Shown: positions 50,372-60,341, numbered from the stretch's first letter. The stretch: 64,000 nt of DNA from Campylobacterales bacterium (GCA_026390165.1 JAPLGM010000015.1:1-64000); one strand, 5' to 3'. Numbers and translations: made by a program. The notes: generated from the sequence alone by a model not told the origin.

Positions 50372-51327
50372 AACAACTTCCTTAAATCCATACCTTTATA
50401 CATGTGTGCAACGTCATTTTCATAACCGTTAAACATAAGTGTATTTTGTTTTAAAAACTTACCAAGAACTCTCTCTCTGGCTTGTGACCAACGGGGATGA
50501 TCTACATGTGGATTTACATTCGCATAGAAACCATACTCTTTAGGAGCCATTTTTTGCCATGTGTTTAGCGGTTGGGAGTCAGTAAAAGTGATTCTTACGA
50601 TTGATTTTATACTTTTAAAACCATACTTCCATGGCAGAGTAAGTCTAATTGGTGCGCCATTTTGCGGTGGCAGTGTGTGACCGTAAAGACCTGTAGCCAT
50701 AAACGCAAGTGGATTCATTGCTTCATCCATGCGCAGAGCTTCTATGTAAGGGTACTCAAGCGCCACAAATGAACTGCGTTTTTGGTCTGGAAACTGTTCT
50801 GGATCGTAGAGTGTAACAAAACGTACATACTTTGCACCAGAGAGTGGTTTGACATGTTTGATTAAGTGCGATAACTCAAATCCGACCCAAGGAACGACCA
50901 TGGACCAACCCTCCACACATCTAAAACGATAAATACGTTCCTCTAGTGGAAACTTTTTCATAAGCTTTTCCATGTCAATCTGAATAGGTCTTTCTACAAG
51001 CCCATCTATGGTGATTCTCCATGGTGCAGACTTGAAGTTTTGAGCTAAAGGTTTAACATCTTTTTTATTTGTAGAGAACTCATAGAAATTGTTATAAGAG
51101 CTTATCTGCTCATAAGAGTTTAGTGTGAGCTTCTGTAAGTTAGGCTCTTTTAGATACTCTAAGTTCGGAGATGGAACAAACTCTTTAGCTGCCAAGTCCA
51201 TCACACCTGCAGTACTTACAGCCAGTGCCGCTCCAAGTTTTAAAAACTTTCTTCTCTCATTAAAGAGTCTTTCATCAGTAACGAAATTTTCTGGAAGTTC
51301 CCAATCTTTACTTTTTATATAGTTCAT
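50368..51327 (-). CDS. msrP: Periplasmic methionine sulfoxide reductase, molybdoenzyme MsrP
   Basis: 319 residues. The Tat-type N-terminus NERRKFLKLGAALAVS leads the folded molybdoenzyme to the periplasm. RFRCVEGWSMVVPWVGF carries the Cys that binds Mo, and the C-terminal half has SQPLNTWQKMAPKEYGFYANV and HPRWSQARER. It repairs oxidised methionines of periplasmic proteins. The pair msrPQ is reported in other Campylobacterota. Molybdenum cofactor synthesis genes are not in the window. Confidence 0.93.
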   Translation of the reverse strand: MNYIKSKDWELPENFVTDERLFNERRKFLKLGAALAVSTAGVMDLAAKEFVPSPNLEYLKEPNLQKLTLNSYEQISSYNNFYEFSTNKKDVKPLAQNFKSAPWRITIDGLVERPIQIDMEKLMKKFPLEERIYRFRCVEGWSMVVPWVGFELSHLIKHVKPLSGAKYVRFVTLYDPEQFPDQKRSSFVALEYPYIEALRMDEAMNPLAFMATGLYGHTLPPQNGAPIRLTLPWKYGFKSIKSIVRITFTDSQPLNTWQKMAPKEYGFYANVNPHVDHPRWSQARERVLGKFLKQNTLMFNGYENDVAHMYKGMDLRKLF

Positions 51328-51427
51328 GGGATATCCTTTTTCGCGGTAATACTATATTTATCTATCATTTGTTTGATACTCTTCGATCTTCCACCGTTTC
51401 AAAAAAATCTGCTATACCCTCATAGAC

Positions 51428-52108
51428 TCAAGAGGGAGTCTGCTCATTTTTTTGCATCTGATCGACATAGTCACATACTTGATTAAGGTCGTTGCACGAT
51501 TGATTATAGCCGGAGATAGGGTCACTTTCAAAATGTGCTAAATTATCGGAAACAAAATTCCAATTGACCAATTTCCACCAGTTGGCAAGATAATCGGGAC
51601 GTATGTTTCGATAATCGATGTAATAGGCATGTTCCCAGACATCGCACGTCAATAACGGTGTATCGCCGTGGCGCAGTGGCGTATCCGCATTGCTGGTCAT
51701 TGTAATCTCCAATTTCCCTTTTTTCGTAATAACAAGCCATATCCAACCTGAACCGAAGAATCCTGCGGCAGCAGCTAAAAAAGCTTCTTCAAACGCTTTC
51801 ATTGAATCAAAATCACGTTCGATCAATTCTGAAAGCGCTACTGAAGGGGTTGTTGGGCTGTTGAGTAACCCTTTCCAGTAAAAATCGTGGTTGTAAACCT
51901 GCGCGGCATTATTGAAAATGGCGTTGTAGGCGTATTTGATAATATGTTCCAGCGGCTTATCCACAAATTCTGTCCCCTCTATTAGGGCATTAAGTTTGTT
52001 GACATATCCAGCATGGTGTTTACCGTAATGGTAAGAGACTGTTTCGGTAGAAATGTAAGGCTCCAAGGCTGATTGCTCATACGGCAATTCCATAAGTACA
52101 TGTTTCAT
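51428..52108 (-). CDS. sodB: Iron/manganese superoxide dismutase
   Basis: 226 residues. Metal ligands appear as the His in VSYHYGKHHAGYVNKL, the His in NHDFYW and the Asp/His in CDVWEHAYYIDYRN. AGSGWIWL is the dimer-region segment with FFGSGW preceding it. Iron or manganese use cannot be read with certainty, although Campylobacterota usually have the iron form. It has an unusually long C-terminal tail after the last helix (NDLNQVCDYVDQMQKNEQ). AGGAGG precedes the ATG. Confidence 0.92.
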   Translation of the reverse strand: MKHVLMELPYEQSALEPYISTETVSYHYGKHHAGYVNKLNALIEGTEFVDKPLEHIIKYAYNAIFNNAAQVYNHDFYWKGLLNSPTTPSVALSELIERDFDSMKAFEEAFLAAAAGFFGSGWIWLVITKKGKLEITMTSNADTPLRHGDTPLLTCDVWEHAYYIDYRNIRPDYLANWWKLVNWNFVSDNLAHFESDPISGYNQSCNDLNQVCDYVDQMQKNEQTPS

Positions 52109-52409
52109 AATCTATCCTCCTGACTTGTAATACTCTGCTATAATATTAACTTATAAAAATAAAATATTACAAAAAGAATATGAACTATAATCCTATTTCA
52201 GCAACAATTCAGAATATTATTAAATAAAAATTATTTAAGTATCTAAAATAGCAATATATAAAAGCCTATATGCTTCTTTTTTAACATCAAATTCCTTACC
52301 CTAAAACTTTTCTAAAACGATTTTTTATCTACTACAACTGTGGTCGAATTTAACACCAAAAGAGTATTATTCTTTCAATTTAAAACTAACCATTAATGGG
52401 AGATATACT
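52109..52409. other. Divergent intergenic region between sodB and trxB
   Basis: 301 AT-rich bases with no coding signal on either strand. It must contain the promoters of both genes. GGGAG lies just before the trxB start. No convincing operator palindrome was found. Confidence 0.5.
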
Positions 52410-53354
52410 ATGTTGGATTGTGCAATTATCGGAGGAGGTCCTGCGGGTTTGACGGCAGGTCTCTATACGACTCGTGGTGGATTAGATAACGTGGTGATGT
52501 TTGAAAAAGGGATGCCAGGTGGTCAAATCACTATGAGTTCCGAGATTGAGAACTATCCAGGAGCAACAGCTCATAATCTAAGCGGAATGGATTTTATGAC
52601 TCCATGGCCGGAGCAGTGTCAGCGTTTTGGGCTCAAACATGAGATGTCGGAAGTGACGCGTGTATCTCGCAATGAAGATGGGACGTTTACGATCCATAAA
52701 TCAGACGGGAAAAGTGATAGTGCGAAGAGTGTCATTGTCGGGACGGGTTCGACCCCTAAACGGGCAGGATTTATTGGTGAAGATACCTATTTTGGTCGTG
52801 GTGTCAGTACGTGCGCAACGTGCGATGGCTTTTTCTATAAAGGAAAAGAGGTTGTGGTGATCGGGGGTGGCGATACGGCTCTCGAAGAGGCTCTTTATTT
52901 GGCAAAAATTTGTTCAAAAGTGACTCTTATTCACCGTCGTGATACATTTCGTTCAGCACCAAGCACGATTGAGCGGATCAAAAATACCCCGAATATCGAG
53001 CTTCTCCTCAATGCTTCTCCTGAAGAGGTGCTGGGTGATACGATGGGTGTGACAGGAATTCGGGTTGCGTTTAAAGATGGTTCCACGCGTCAAATAGATG
53101 TTCCAGGAGTATTTGTCTTTATCGGAAATAATGTCAACAACCAAGTACTTATTCAAGAAGATGGGAGTTTCTTGTGCGATATGACTCCATCTGGTGAAGT
53201 GATTGTGGACTTGAGTATGAAAACATCGGTTGCTGGACTCTATGCTACTGGTGATATGCGTATTCAAGCACCCAAGCAAGTGGTAAGTGCGGCAGGAGAT
53301 GGTGCAGTAGCAGCTCTTCAGGCAATTTCGTATGTGGATGAACATTTTCATTGA
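52410..53354 (+). CDS. trxB: Thioredoxin reductase
   Basis: 314 residues. FAD motif [18 protein letters not shown], redox-active CATC in [16 protein letters not shown] motif [19 protein letters not shown] and the late FAD segment GLYATGDMR are present. It uses NADPH to reduce thioredoxin (trxA at 47740). GGGAG precedes the ATG. It is followed by a large palindrome. Confidence 0.96.
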   Translation: MLDCAIIGGGPAGLTAGLYTTRGGLDNVVMFEKGMPGGQITMSSEIENYPGATAHNLSGMDFMTPWPEQCQRFGLKHEMSEVTRVSRNEDGTFTIHKSDGKSDSAKSVIVGTGSTPKRAGFIGEDTYFGRGVSTCATCDGFFYKGKEVVVIGGGDTALEEALYLAKICSKVTLIHRRDTFRSAPSTIERIKNTPNIELLLNASPEEVLGDTMGVTGIRVAFKDGSTRQIDVPGVFVFIGNNVNNQVLIQEDGSFLCDMTPSGEVIVDLSMKTSVAGLYATGDMRIQAPKQVVSAAGDGAVAALQAISYVDEHFH

Positions 53355-53360
53355 TTGACG

Positions 53361-53420
53361 CCGTTCGCCTTGAGCCTGTCGAAGGGTATGTTCATAGTTC
53401 GAGAAGCTCACCACGAACGG
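53361..53420. repeat. 60-bp imperfect palindrome
   Basis: CCGTTCG at the left end and CGAACGG at the right end, with TGAGC/GCTCA inside and a central GGGTATGTTCAT. Sequences of this GAGC-TGTCGAAG type recur as dispersed intergenic repeats in many bacteria. Here it follows trxB and is followed by AGATTTTTTC, so it may also terminate that gene. Confidence 0.75.
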
Positions 53421-53488
53421 AGATTTTTTCGTCCTTTTAAAGTCTAAGGCGATACAATACGTTACCAATTGAGAGTGAGGAGTTTAAC

Positions 53489-54262
53489 ATGATTAAAGTA
53501 GGTGTGTTTGGTGCGGGTGGACGTGTCGGAAAATTGATTATTGGGGATTTGCATCACGAGAGCGAAATTTCATTGGGTGCGGTGTATGTACGTAATGAAC
53601 TTAATTTTTCGATTGATCCCTCTATTCTTGTGACCAACGATATGAATGTGCTTCTCAAAGGCTCGGATGTTATCATCGATTTTTCACTTCCTGAAGCGAC
53701 GCAAACATTGCTTGAGTGTGCACTCAATAATCCTCGTCCCCTTGTGATTGGGACGACGGGGATGGATACCCATCAGTTGAATCTTCTCAAATCTGCGAGT
53801 GAATTGATGCCGATTTTGTACGCAACGAATATGTCACTGGGCGTTGCGCTCTTAAATAAATTAGTCTACACCGCGTCAAAAACCCTTAAAGATTTTGATA
53901 TTGAGATCGTTGAACAACACCATCGCCACAAAAAAGATGCCCCAAGCGGTACGGCATTGACATTGGCTCATTCAGCGGCAGTAGCGCGTGAATTAGATTT
54001 GGATGTCGTGCGCGTGAGTGGACGGGATGGTAATATCGGGGAGCGAACCAAAGATGAGATTGCTGTTATGGCATTGCGTGGTGGAGACATTGTCGGACGC
54101 CACACGGTTGGTTTTTACAACGAGGGGGAGTTTGTTGAGCTTCATCACACCGCAACCAGTCGTAATACCTTTTCTAAGGGTGCGATTCGCGCGGCAAAAT
54201 GGCTCGTAGGTAAAGAGAACGGATTGTATAATATCAGCGATTGTTTGGAATTAGGAGTATAA
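53489..54262 (+). CDS. dapB: 4-hydroxy-tetrahydrodipicolinate reductase
   Basis: 257 residues. NAD(P)H motif [14 protein letters not shown] at the N-terminus, [10 protein letters not shown] and the catalytic/substrate stretch [16 protein letters not shown] with its HHxxKxDxPSGTA signature. It acts in lysine and diaminopimelate synthesis. GAGGAG precedes the ATG. The stop is directly followed by purF. Confidence 0.96.
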   Translation: MIKVGVFGAGGRVGKLIIGDLHHESEISLGAVYVRNELNFSIDPSILVTNDMNVLLKGSDVIIDFSLPEATQTLLECALNNPRPLVIGTTGMDTHQLNLLKSASELMPILYATNMSLGVALLNKLVYTASKTLKDFDIEIVEQHHRHKKDAPSGTALTLAHSAAVARELDLDVVRVSGRDGNIGERTKDEIAVMALRGGDIVGRHTVGFYNEGEFVELHHTATSRNTFSKGAIRAAKWLVGKENGLYNISDCLELGV

Positions 54263-55612
54263 ATGCGTAGTATGAATGAAAAATGTGCAGTTGTTGGAAT
54301 TTTTGACCATCCTGAGGCGTCCAAGTTAGCCTATTTTTCGCTCCATGCGCAACAGCATCGGGGTCAAGAGGCAGCAGGCATCAGTACTAGTAATGGAGAA
54401 AAGCTTTTTACGATTAAAGATCGGGGATTAGTAACTCAAGTATTTGATAACCAAAAATTGGCAACCCTAAAGGGAGACATGGCAATTGGACACACCCGTT
54501 ATTCAACAGCAGGGGATGATTCAATTCTCGATGCCCAACCCGTATTTGCCCGCTATGATTTGGGAGAGATGGCTATTGTTCACAATGGGAATCTTACCAA
54601 TGCCAAAGAGGTACGGGATGCCCTCATCAAAAAAGGGGCGATCTTTCAAACCTTTATGGACACTGAAAATCTTATTCACCTAATCGCCAAAAGCGATCAG
54701 CAACACCTTACCGATCGTATTATTGATGCTGTCAAAAAGATAGAGGGGGCGTATTCCCTTGTCTTTTTGAGCCGTTCTAAAATGTTCGCGATGCGGGATC
54801 GTTTTGGATTCCGCCCTTTGAGCCTTGGGCGATTGGGTGATGGCTATGTCGTTGCATCGGAGACATGTGCTTTTGACCTTATCGGTGCTGAGTATATTCG
54901 TGATGTACAGCCAGGGGAACTGTTGATTTTTGAAAAAGGGAAAGCCCCTCAATCGATCAAAGTATTCGAGCCTACCCCTAAGCACTGTATTTTTGAATAC
55001 GTCTATTTTTCCCGTCCTGATTCGAATATTTACGGACAAAACGTCTATGAAATGCGTAAAGCAATGGGTAAAAAGCTCGCGCAAGAGCAACCTATGATGG
55101 CCGACATGATTGTTCCTGTTCCTGATGGTGGCGTTCCTGCCGCGATAGGCTATTCACAAGAGAGCGGAATCCCTTTTGAAATGGCGATTATGCGTAACCA
55201 TTACATCGGGCGTACATTCATCGAGCCAACACAAGAGATGCGCGATTTGAAAGTAAAAATGAAACTCTCTCCGATAGCGCATCTTATTAAGGGTAAACGG
55301 TTAATTGTTGTCGATGACTCGATTGTACGCGGTACAACAAGTCGTCGAATTGTCCGTATGCTTAAAGAAGCGGGTGCGCTTGAGGTGCATATGCGTATTT
55401 CGAGCCCACCAACCACTGACCCGTGTTTTTATGGGGTAGATACACCAGATAAAGATAAACTGATTGCAGCAAATATGACCAATGCAGAAATTTGCGCCTT
55501 TATCGAAGCCGATTCGTTGGGTTACCTCAGTAATGATGGGCTATTACTGAGTGTCAACGGTAAAGAAGAGACTTATTGTACCGCGTGTTTCACCGGTAAG
55601 TATATTATTTAA
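54263..55612 (+). CDS. purF: Amidophosphoribosyltransferase
   Basis: 449 residues. The catalytic Cys is at residue 8 (EKCAVVGIFDH), exposed after removal of a short propeptide; GHTRYSTAGDD and HNGNLTNA belong to the glutaminase domain. The PRPP motif is VVDDSIVRGTTSRRIV. It makes 5-phosphoribosylamine, the first step of purine synthesis. AGGAG lies six bases before the ATG at 54263, overlapping the end of dapB. Confidence 0.96.
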   Translation: MRSMNEKCAVVGIFDHPEASKLAYFSLHAQQHRGQEAAGISTSNGEKLFTIKDRGLVTQVFDNQKLATLKGDMAIGHTRYSTAGDDSILDAQPVFARYDLGEMAIVHNGNLTNAKEVRDALIKKGAIFQTFMDTENLIHLIAKSDQQHLTDRIIDAVKKIEGAYSLVFLSRSKMFAMRDRFGFRPLSLGRLGDGYVVASETCAFDLIGAEYIRDVQPGELLIFEKGKAPQSIKVFEPTPKHCIFEYVYFSRPDSNIYGQNVYEMRKAMGKKLAQEQPMMADMIVPVPDGGVPAAIGYSQESGIPFEMAIMRNHYIGRTFIEPTQEMRDLKVKMKLSPIAHLIKGKRLIVVDDSIVRGTTSRRIVRMLKEAGALEVHMRISSPPTTDPCFYGVDTPDKDKLIAANMTNAEICAFIEADSLGYLSNDGLLLSVNGKEETYCTACFTGKYII

Positions 55613-55622
55613 ATCGATTTTG

Positions 55623-56585
55623 ATGCGCGAACAAATTTTTACCTACGGGCAATATCTGAGTGAAAAATTTGGATGCAAAGTCTCGAAAGTCCCCGTCTCT
55701 ATCTCTGGATTCACCTGCCCAAATATTGACGGAAGTGTTGCAAAAGGGGGGTGTACCTTTTGTGAAAATGACTCTTTTAGCCCCAGTTTGGATAAGGTAA
55801 AACCTCTTAAGGGTTTTTTTCTTAATCTTGACTCTCTCGAAAATCCTTATTTAGACAAACAACTCCAACAGCTTGAATGGCAGTTCACCGCTCTGTCACA
55901 GAAGTTGAGCAAAGACAATGGTACTCAAAAATATCTCGTCTATTTTCAAAGCTTTACCAACACATACGCCCCCCTCTCGACCTTAAAAGCCCTCTACGAA
56001 AAAGCGTTAACATTTGAGAATGTTGTGGGACTTAGTATCGGAACCCGCTCTGACAGCATTAGCGAGGAAGCATTTGAATATCTCGCGGAGCTTGCCAAGA
56101 GAACAGAGGTATGGATAGAGTTTGGGATTCAGTCGATTTTTGATGAGACACTCGAGAGGGTCAATCGGGGACATGATAGCCAAAGTGTCAAGAATGCGAT
56201 TGTTAAAGCCAAAGAATATGGGTTAAATGTATGTGGTCACTTGATTTTCGGACTCCCTGGAGAAGATAAAAAGATGATGCTCGAAACGGCTAAAGCTGCC
56301 TATGAATTAGGGGTAGATTCATTAAAATATCACCCTCTTTATGTGGTGAAGCGTACCGCATTGGCAAATGAGTATGGACGTGGTGAGTTTAACCCAATAG
56401 GGGAAGAACTCTATTTGGAAGTGCTGACGGAAGCGCTGAAGCTAAAGCCAGCACATATCAGCGTTCAGCGTCTCAGCGCAGGGGTTGATGATGATTCCCT
56501 TATTGCTCCCCAGTGGTGTCGTGATAAAAATAGTCAAATCCGTGCGATCAACAATGCCCTTAAAAGTGTGGGGCTGAAGTATTAG
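55623..56585 (+). CDS. YhcC-like radical SAM protein (TIGR01212 type)
   Basis: 320 residues. The cluster motif is spread as CPNIDGSVAKGGCTFC, the variant found in the YhcC/TIGR01212 family rather than CxxxCxxC. FGIQSIFDETLERVNRGHD and HLIFGLPGEDKKMMLETA are typical of this class. Function is not firmly known; roles near glutamate synthase and tRNA metabolism have been suggested. The ATG at 55623 follows purF by ten bases; an ATG inside purF (55551) is rejected. Confidence 0.85.
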   Translation: MREQIFTYGQYLSEKFGCKVSKVPVSISGFTCPNIDGSVAKGGCTFCENDSFSPSLDKVKPLKGFFLNLDSLENPYLDKQLQQLEWQFTALSQKLSKDNGTQKYLVYFQSFTNTYAPLSTLKALYEKALTFENVVGLSIGTRSDSISEEAFEYLAELAKRTEVWIEFGIQSIFDETLERVNRGHDSQSVKNAIVKAKEYGLNVCGHLIFGLPGEDKKMMLETAKAAYELGVDSLKYHPLYVVKRTALANEYGRGEFNPIGEELYLEVLTEALKLKPAHISVQRLSAGVDDDSLIAPQWCRDKNSQIRAINNALKSVGLKY

Positions 56586-57121
56586 CGTCCATAGACCTTG
56601 ACATCTTCACTATGCCCTTTGAAATAGGGGGGATAGGGCATAGCAATCCAAAACTTTTTGATTTGCCCTGGTTTAAGATTGGTTGCGACTACTTCGGTGT
56701 GAATCGTAAATGAGGGCTTTTTTTCAAGCCCTTTATCTCCCAGTAATTCTGCAAAAGCGTTGGATTGATAGGTAGGATTCTTGCTTCTTACCCCTGTATC
56801 TTTGTTGATCAGCTTAATCTCGACGTTCACTTCCCCTATCGTGTAATCGCCTGAATTTCGAATTCTCCCTGTAAAAATGATCTTCTCTTTGGGGAGAAAA
56901 CGATGATGATCAATATTCATTAAAGTAGGATGTTTAGTACTATTATCAATCATTAAAATAGCGATGAAGAGCAATCCGGCAGCACTTAGAAAATAGACAA
57001 AAATAATCGATCCCTTAAAGCGAAGATTCCTTTGAAGAAGGGTTAGAAGTGTGGCAGTGATAAGAGAGAGTGTAATTACAATAGTAAAAATATAGTGCCA
57101 AACGGTAAAATAGGTAGTCAT
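56582..57121 (-). CDS. DUF2393-family membrane protein (second of a tandem pair)
   Basis: 179 residues. Two N-terminal membrane helices are followed by a periplasmic beta-rich domain (IIFTGRIRNSGDYTIGEVNVEI) and a short hydrophobic tail. It resembles DUF2393 of Helicobacter and Campylobacter. The ATG at 57121 overlaps the stop of the upstream paralogue (ATGA). It is convergent with the radical SAM gene, overlapping its stop by four bases. Confidence 0.75.
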   Translation of the reverse strand: MTTYFTVWHYIFTIVITLSLITATLLTLLQRNLRFKGSIIFVYFLSAAGLLFIAILMIDNSTKHPTLMNIDHHRFLPKEKIIFTGRIRNSGDYTIGEVNVEIKLINKDTGVRSKNPTYQSNAFAELLGDKGLEKKPSFTIHTEVVATNLKPGQIKKFWIAMPYPPYFKGHSEDVKVYGR

Positions 57122-57630
57122 CGACAGATCCCCCATGCCATTACAGTGAAATTTTTAGGATACGAAAATGGCTCAACTAAGAGTTTGAAGCTCTCCCCTT
57201 CATGAGGTTTGATTGTTTTTGAGATCACGAGAGTATCTCTGCGAAAGGGGAGATAGGGATAGAGTTTATTGAGAGGCTTAATACTGGAAACTTTGGATAT
57301 GCCAAACATAAGGGTACACTCTTTAAAGGTTTGTTTGGAGGTGTTGTTAATATCTCCACGAATGAGTAATGCATCGGTAAACTCTAAGTCTTGAACGGTG
57401 GTAAGCGTTACTACATGCTTATAAAAGTAGGTGTGCATCCCTATATAGGCAAGAGGTGCACTGATAAGGAGGATAAAGGCCGTTACGATGAGGGTAACCG
57501 CAACACCAAGTTTTCGATGAAATAAAATCGCTAAAATGAGAAATAGTAAGAAAAAAAAGAGAATCCCCCCGAAGAGGAGATAGTCATAAAGGGAGAGGGT
57601 GTTGATAAAATGGAGTATTTTATTTTTCAT
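57118..57630 (-). CDS. DUF2393-family membrane protein (first of a tandem pair)
   Basis: 170 residues with two membrane helices (about 17-39 and 45-68) and a periplasmic domain (LTTVQDLEFTDALLIRGDIN). Paralogue of the next gene by layout. Its ATG overlaps the hisIE stop (ATGA), so all three are one transcript. Role unknown; a FxIxVxNxSxxxxxxC-like immunoglobulin-type fold in the periplasm is likely. Confidence 0.75.
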   Translation of the reverse strand: MKNKILHFINTLSLYDYLLFGGILFFFLLFLILAILFHRKLGVAVTLIVTAFILLISAPLAYIGMHTYFYKHVVTLTTVQDLEFTDALLIRGDINNTSKQTFKECTLMFGISKVSSIKPLNKLYPYLPFRRDTLVISKTIKPHEGESFKLLVEPFSYPKNFTVMAWGICR

Positions 57631-58301
57631 TTTGTCCTAGAATTCTTCTCCGCGATTCCACTCACTCCTACTCGTCTGGCAAGCTCTTGTTTGATACGAT
57701 CGGGCGAAATGTTTTTGTGTCCCAATGCAACTAAGACATGATAGACCAAATCGGCACATTCGTAAATAATTTCATCTTCATTGTCATCTTTGACGGCAAA
57801 TGCAAACTCACCTGCCTCTTCCACCACTTTTTTGAGGATAGCGTTATCCCCTTTGGAGAGCAGTTTGGCTGTCCAAGAGGTATTGGGGTCACTGTTTTTG
57901 CGTTCCAATATCGTGTGATAGAGATCATCAATAATCCCATACGTAGCAACGGTGTCGATTTGCGGTTCACTGATCGTTTCCCCCGATTCAATATCGGTAA
58001 AGAAGCACGACTTCCGACCTGTATGGCACGCAACACCCTCTTGACGTACCATAAGCAGGAGTGTGTCGTTATCGCAATCCAGCAAGAAGCGCTCAATATG
58101 CTGAAGATGTCCGCTCGATTCCCCTTTTTTCCATAATCGCTGTTTGGAGCGCGAAAAATAGTGAGCTACTTTCGTAGAGAGGGAGAGCTCTAATGATTCA
58201 CGGTTCATATACGCCATCATCAAGACCTCTAATGTTGTAGAGTCTTGGACGATAACGGGAAGTAGTTCGGACTTTTGCCAGTTTATTTGATCGATATTCA
58301 T
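57627..58301 (-). CDS. hisIE: Bifunctional phosphoribosyl-AMP cyclohydrolase / phosphoribosyl-ATP pyrophosphatase
   Basis: 224 residues. The HisI domain (about 1-110) has LLMVRQEGVACHTGRKSCFF with the zinc Cys residues and MMAYMNRESLELSL. The HisE domain (about 125-215) has WTAKLLSKGDNAILKKVVEE and DEIIYECADLVYHVLV with the acidic residues for Mg-pyrophosphate. It catalyses steps two and three of histidine synthesis. Three bases separate it from the SPFH gene. Confidence 0.95.
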   Translation of the reverse strand: MNIDQINWQKSELLPVIVQDSTTLEVLMMAYMNRESLELSLSTKVAHYFSRSKQRLWKKGESSGHLQHIERFLLDCDNDTLLLMVRQEGVACHTGRKSCFFTDIESGETISEPQIDTVATYGIIDDLYHTILERKNSDPNTSWTAKLLSKGDNAILKKVVEEAGEFAFAVKDDNEDEIIYECADLVYHVLVALGHKNISPDRIKQELARRVGVSGIAEKNSRTK

Positions 58302-58304
58302 GGA

Positions 58305-59351
58305 TTACTTACCTGTAGAGGTGATTTTCTGATTATCACCGCTTTTGGTATCCAACCAAATATTAGGAGTTGAACCTCCCGGAGTTAGGAAAATTTTTGC
58401 ATCTTTATTCTCTTTGAGAGCATCATTAAATTTCCCTTGCACTTTGATTTGCTCTAGCTTGAGCAATCCGGGGGTGAGGGATTGGGCGACAAGATTATTG
58501 GCTTGTGCTTGAGCTCGTGCTTCGATGGTGAGGGCATTTGCTGTCCCCTGCGCTTCAGTTTCTTTTTTGAACGCCTCTTGTTTGGCACGCTCTACATCTT
58601 GCTGTGCTTTTTCAACCTCTTGTTTGGCGACTTGAACCCGCTCAATTTGATCTTTTACTTTTTGAGGGAGTCCAATTTCGCGTAACTGAATCGATTCAAG
58701 ATCAGCAGGACCGTTTTTTTGACGATTTACGTTTGCCCGTATTCCTGCTTCGATTTTCGAAGCGATAGCATTGCGCATAATAGGGAGGGTTTCCGCATCG
58801 TATTGACCAATAACGTTACGAACCACATCGCGAGCAACAGGATCGATGATTTTATCTTCCCAGCTAAAGCCCCAGTTGGAGATTGTTTTTGCTGCAAGCT
58901 GTGCGTTGAGACGATACTGAACCGTCATATCAATCGTAACGGGGAGACCGCGTTTATCCAAAACCGTAATAGCCGGTTTGAGGAGTATCCCATCACCTGC
59001 GGTGGAAGCACGATCGACTTTATCGGCATAGTTGATGATACGTACTTTGGTATCGACTACGTAAATTTGTTGAATAATAGGGAGTAGAAAGTGCAATCCT
59101 GGCATGAGTGATTCATCACTGTATTTACCGTTAGTGGAGAGGATACCGCGCTCCCCTTCATTAATGATAATAAACGGTTTTGCCAAAATAAGAAGTAAAA
59201 TAAACCCTCCAATAAGCCAAAATAGTCCTGTTTTTTGAGGGTTCATATTAAAATCGAATTTTGGAGGCTTGGGGGCATTTGCACCACCTCCACCACTCTT
59301 TTTCTCTTCACTCTTTTTTTTGTTAAAATAATCGTTCATATCGCTTGCCAT
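58305..59351 (-). CDS. SPFH/stomatin-prohibitin family membrane protein (HflK/HflC-like)
   Basis: 348 residues. A Gly/Lys-rich N-terminus, one membrane helix (GLFWLIGGFILLLILAKPF, about 37-57), an SPFH domain (residues about 65-230) and a long Ala/Glu/Gln coiled coil with VAKQEVEKAQQDVERAKQEA and SLTPGLLKLEQIKVQGK. It resembles prohibitin-like scaffold proteins and HflK, which hold the FtsH protease; no hflC partner is adjacent. AAGGG precedes the ATG. Confidence 0.9.
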   Translation of the reverse strand: MASDMNDYFNKKKSEEKKSGGGGANAPKPPKFDFNMNPQKTGLFWLIGGFILLLILAKPFIIINEGERGILSTNGKYSDESLMPGLHFLLPIIQQIYVVDTKVRIINYADKVDRASTAGDGILLKPAITVLDKRGLPVTIDMTVQYRLNAQLAAKTISNWGFSWEDKIIDPVARDVVRNVIGQYDAETLPIMRNAIASKIEAGIRANVNRQKNGPADLESIQLREIGLPQKVKDQIERVQVAKQEVEKAQQDVERAKQEAFKKETEAQGTANALTIEARAQAQANNLVAQSLTPGLLKLEQIKVQGKFNDALKENKDAKIFLTPGGSTPNIWLDTKSGDNQKITSTGK

Positions 59352-59362
59352 AAAATGAGCCC

Positions 59363-60283
59363 TTAATTGATGTAAGTTAAGTAGTGATCGTAATCGGGAT
59401 TTCGTCCGTATACGATGTCGAAATAACTGCTTTGTAATTTTTCAGTAATGGGACCACGTCCGCCTGCCCCTAAAACGCGTGCATCTACTTCGCGAACAGG
59501 GGTGAGCTCTGCTGCCGTTCCTGTGAGAAATGCTTCGTCAGCGGTATAAATTTCTTCACGGGTAATACGGCGACGCATTACTTTCATCCCCATTTTTTCT
59601 GCCATTTCAATAACCGTTTTTTGAGTGATTGAAGCGAGTGAATTATCATTTGGAGGGGTGATAAGCTCACCGTCTTTTACCATGAAGAATGAGGCTCCGC
59701 TCGCTTCGGCAACATAGCCCTCATCATCCAAAAGAAGTGCTTCATCGTATCCTGCTTCAACTGCTTCAAATTTTGCCATTTGAGAGTTGAGATAGTTCCC
59801 GACTGCTTTGGCTTTACCCATATTAGATTTATTGTTAGGACGGCTGAAAGAGGATATTTTGAGACGAATACCACGTTTCATCCCCTCTTCACCCAAATAA
59901 GCGCCCCATTCCCATGCAGCGATAGAGACTTCAACGGGAGCTTCTTTGTGATAAATACCCATTACACCGTATCCAAGATAAACAATAGGGCGAAGATAGA
60001 CATTCTCACCCGTAAAATCGTTGGATTTAATGAGATCAATTTGCGCTTGATTGAGTTCTTCAATCGTATAAGGAACGGTAATCAAGGTCATTTTTGCCGA
60101 TTCGATCAAACGTTTTGTATGGTCGTTGAGACGAAAAATTGCATACCCTTTGGGGGTCTTATAGACTTTTGTTCCCTCAATAGCACCGTTACCATAGTGG
60201 AGTGTGTGAGAAAGGACGTGAATCTTTGCGTCATTCCAAGGTACTAAATTGCCGTTCATCCAAATAGTTTTGGCTTCGTTCAT
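59363..60283 (-). CDS. ilvE: Branched-chain amino acid aminotransferase
   Basis: 306 residues, fold-type IV PLP enzyme. IWMNGNLVPWNDAKIHVLSH and HYGNGAIEGTKVY begin it, the PLP Lys lies in the NNKSNMGKAKAVGNYLNSQMAK region, and EASGASFFMVKDGELITPP and FLTGTAAELTPVREVD are family signatures. It makes leucine, isoleucine and valine from their keto acids with glutamate. It lies 11 bases from the SPFH gene in the same direction. Confidence 0.95.
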   Translation of the reverse strand: MNEAKTIWMNGNLVPWNDAKIHVLSHTLHYGNGAIEGTKVYKTPKGYAIFRLNDHTKRLIESAKMTLITVPYTIEELNQAQIDLIKSNDFTGENVYLRPIVYLGYGVMGIYHKEAPVEVSIAAWEWGAYLGEEGMKRGIRLKISSFSRPNNKSNMGKAKAVGNYLNSQMAKFEAVEAGYDEALLLDDEGYVAEASGASFFMVKDGELITPPNDNSLASITQKTVIEMAEKMGMKVMRRRITREEIYTADEAFLTGTAAELTPVREVDARVLGAGGRGPITEKLQSSYFDIVYGRNPDYDHYLTYIN

Positions 60284-60341
60284 GGGAAGATCTCCAAAAT
60301 AAAAATTAGGTGATTCTAGCGTAGATGCTATTTAACATTGA

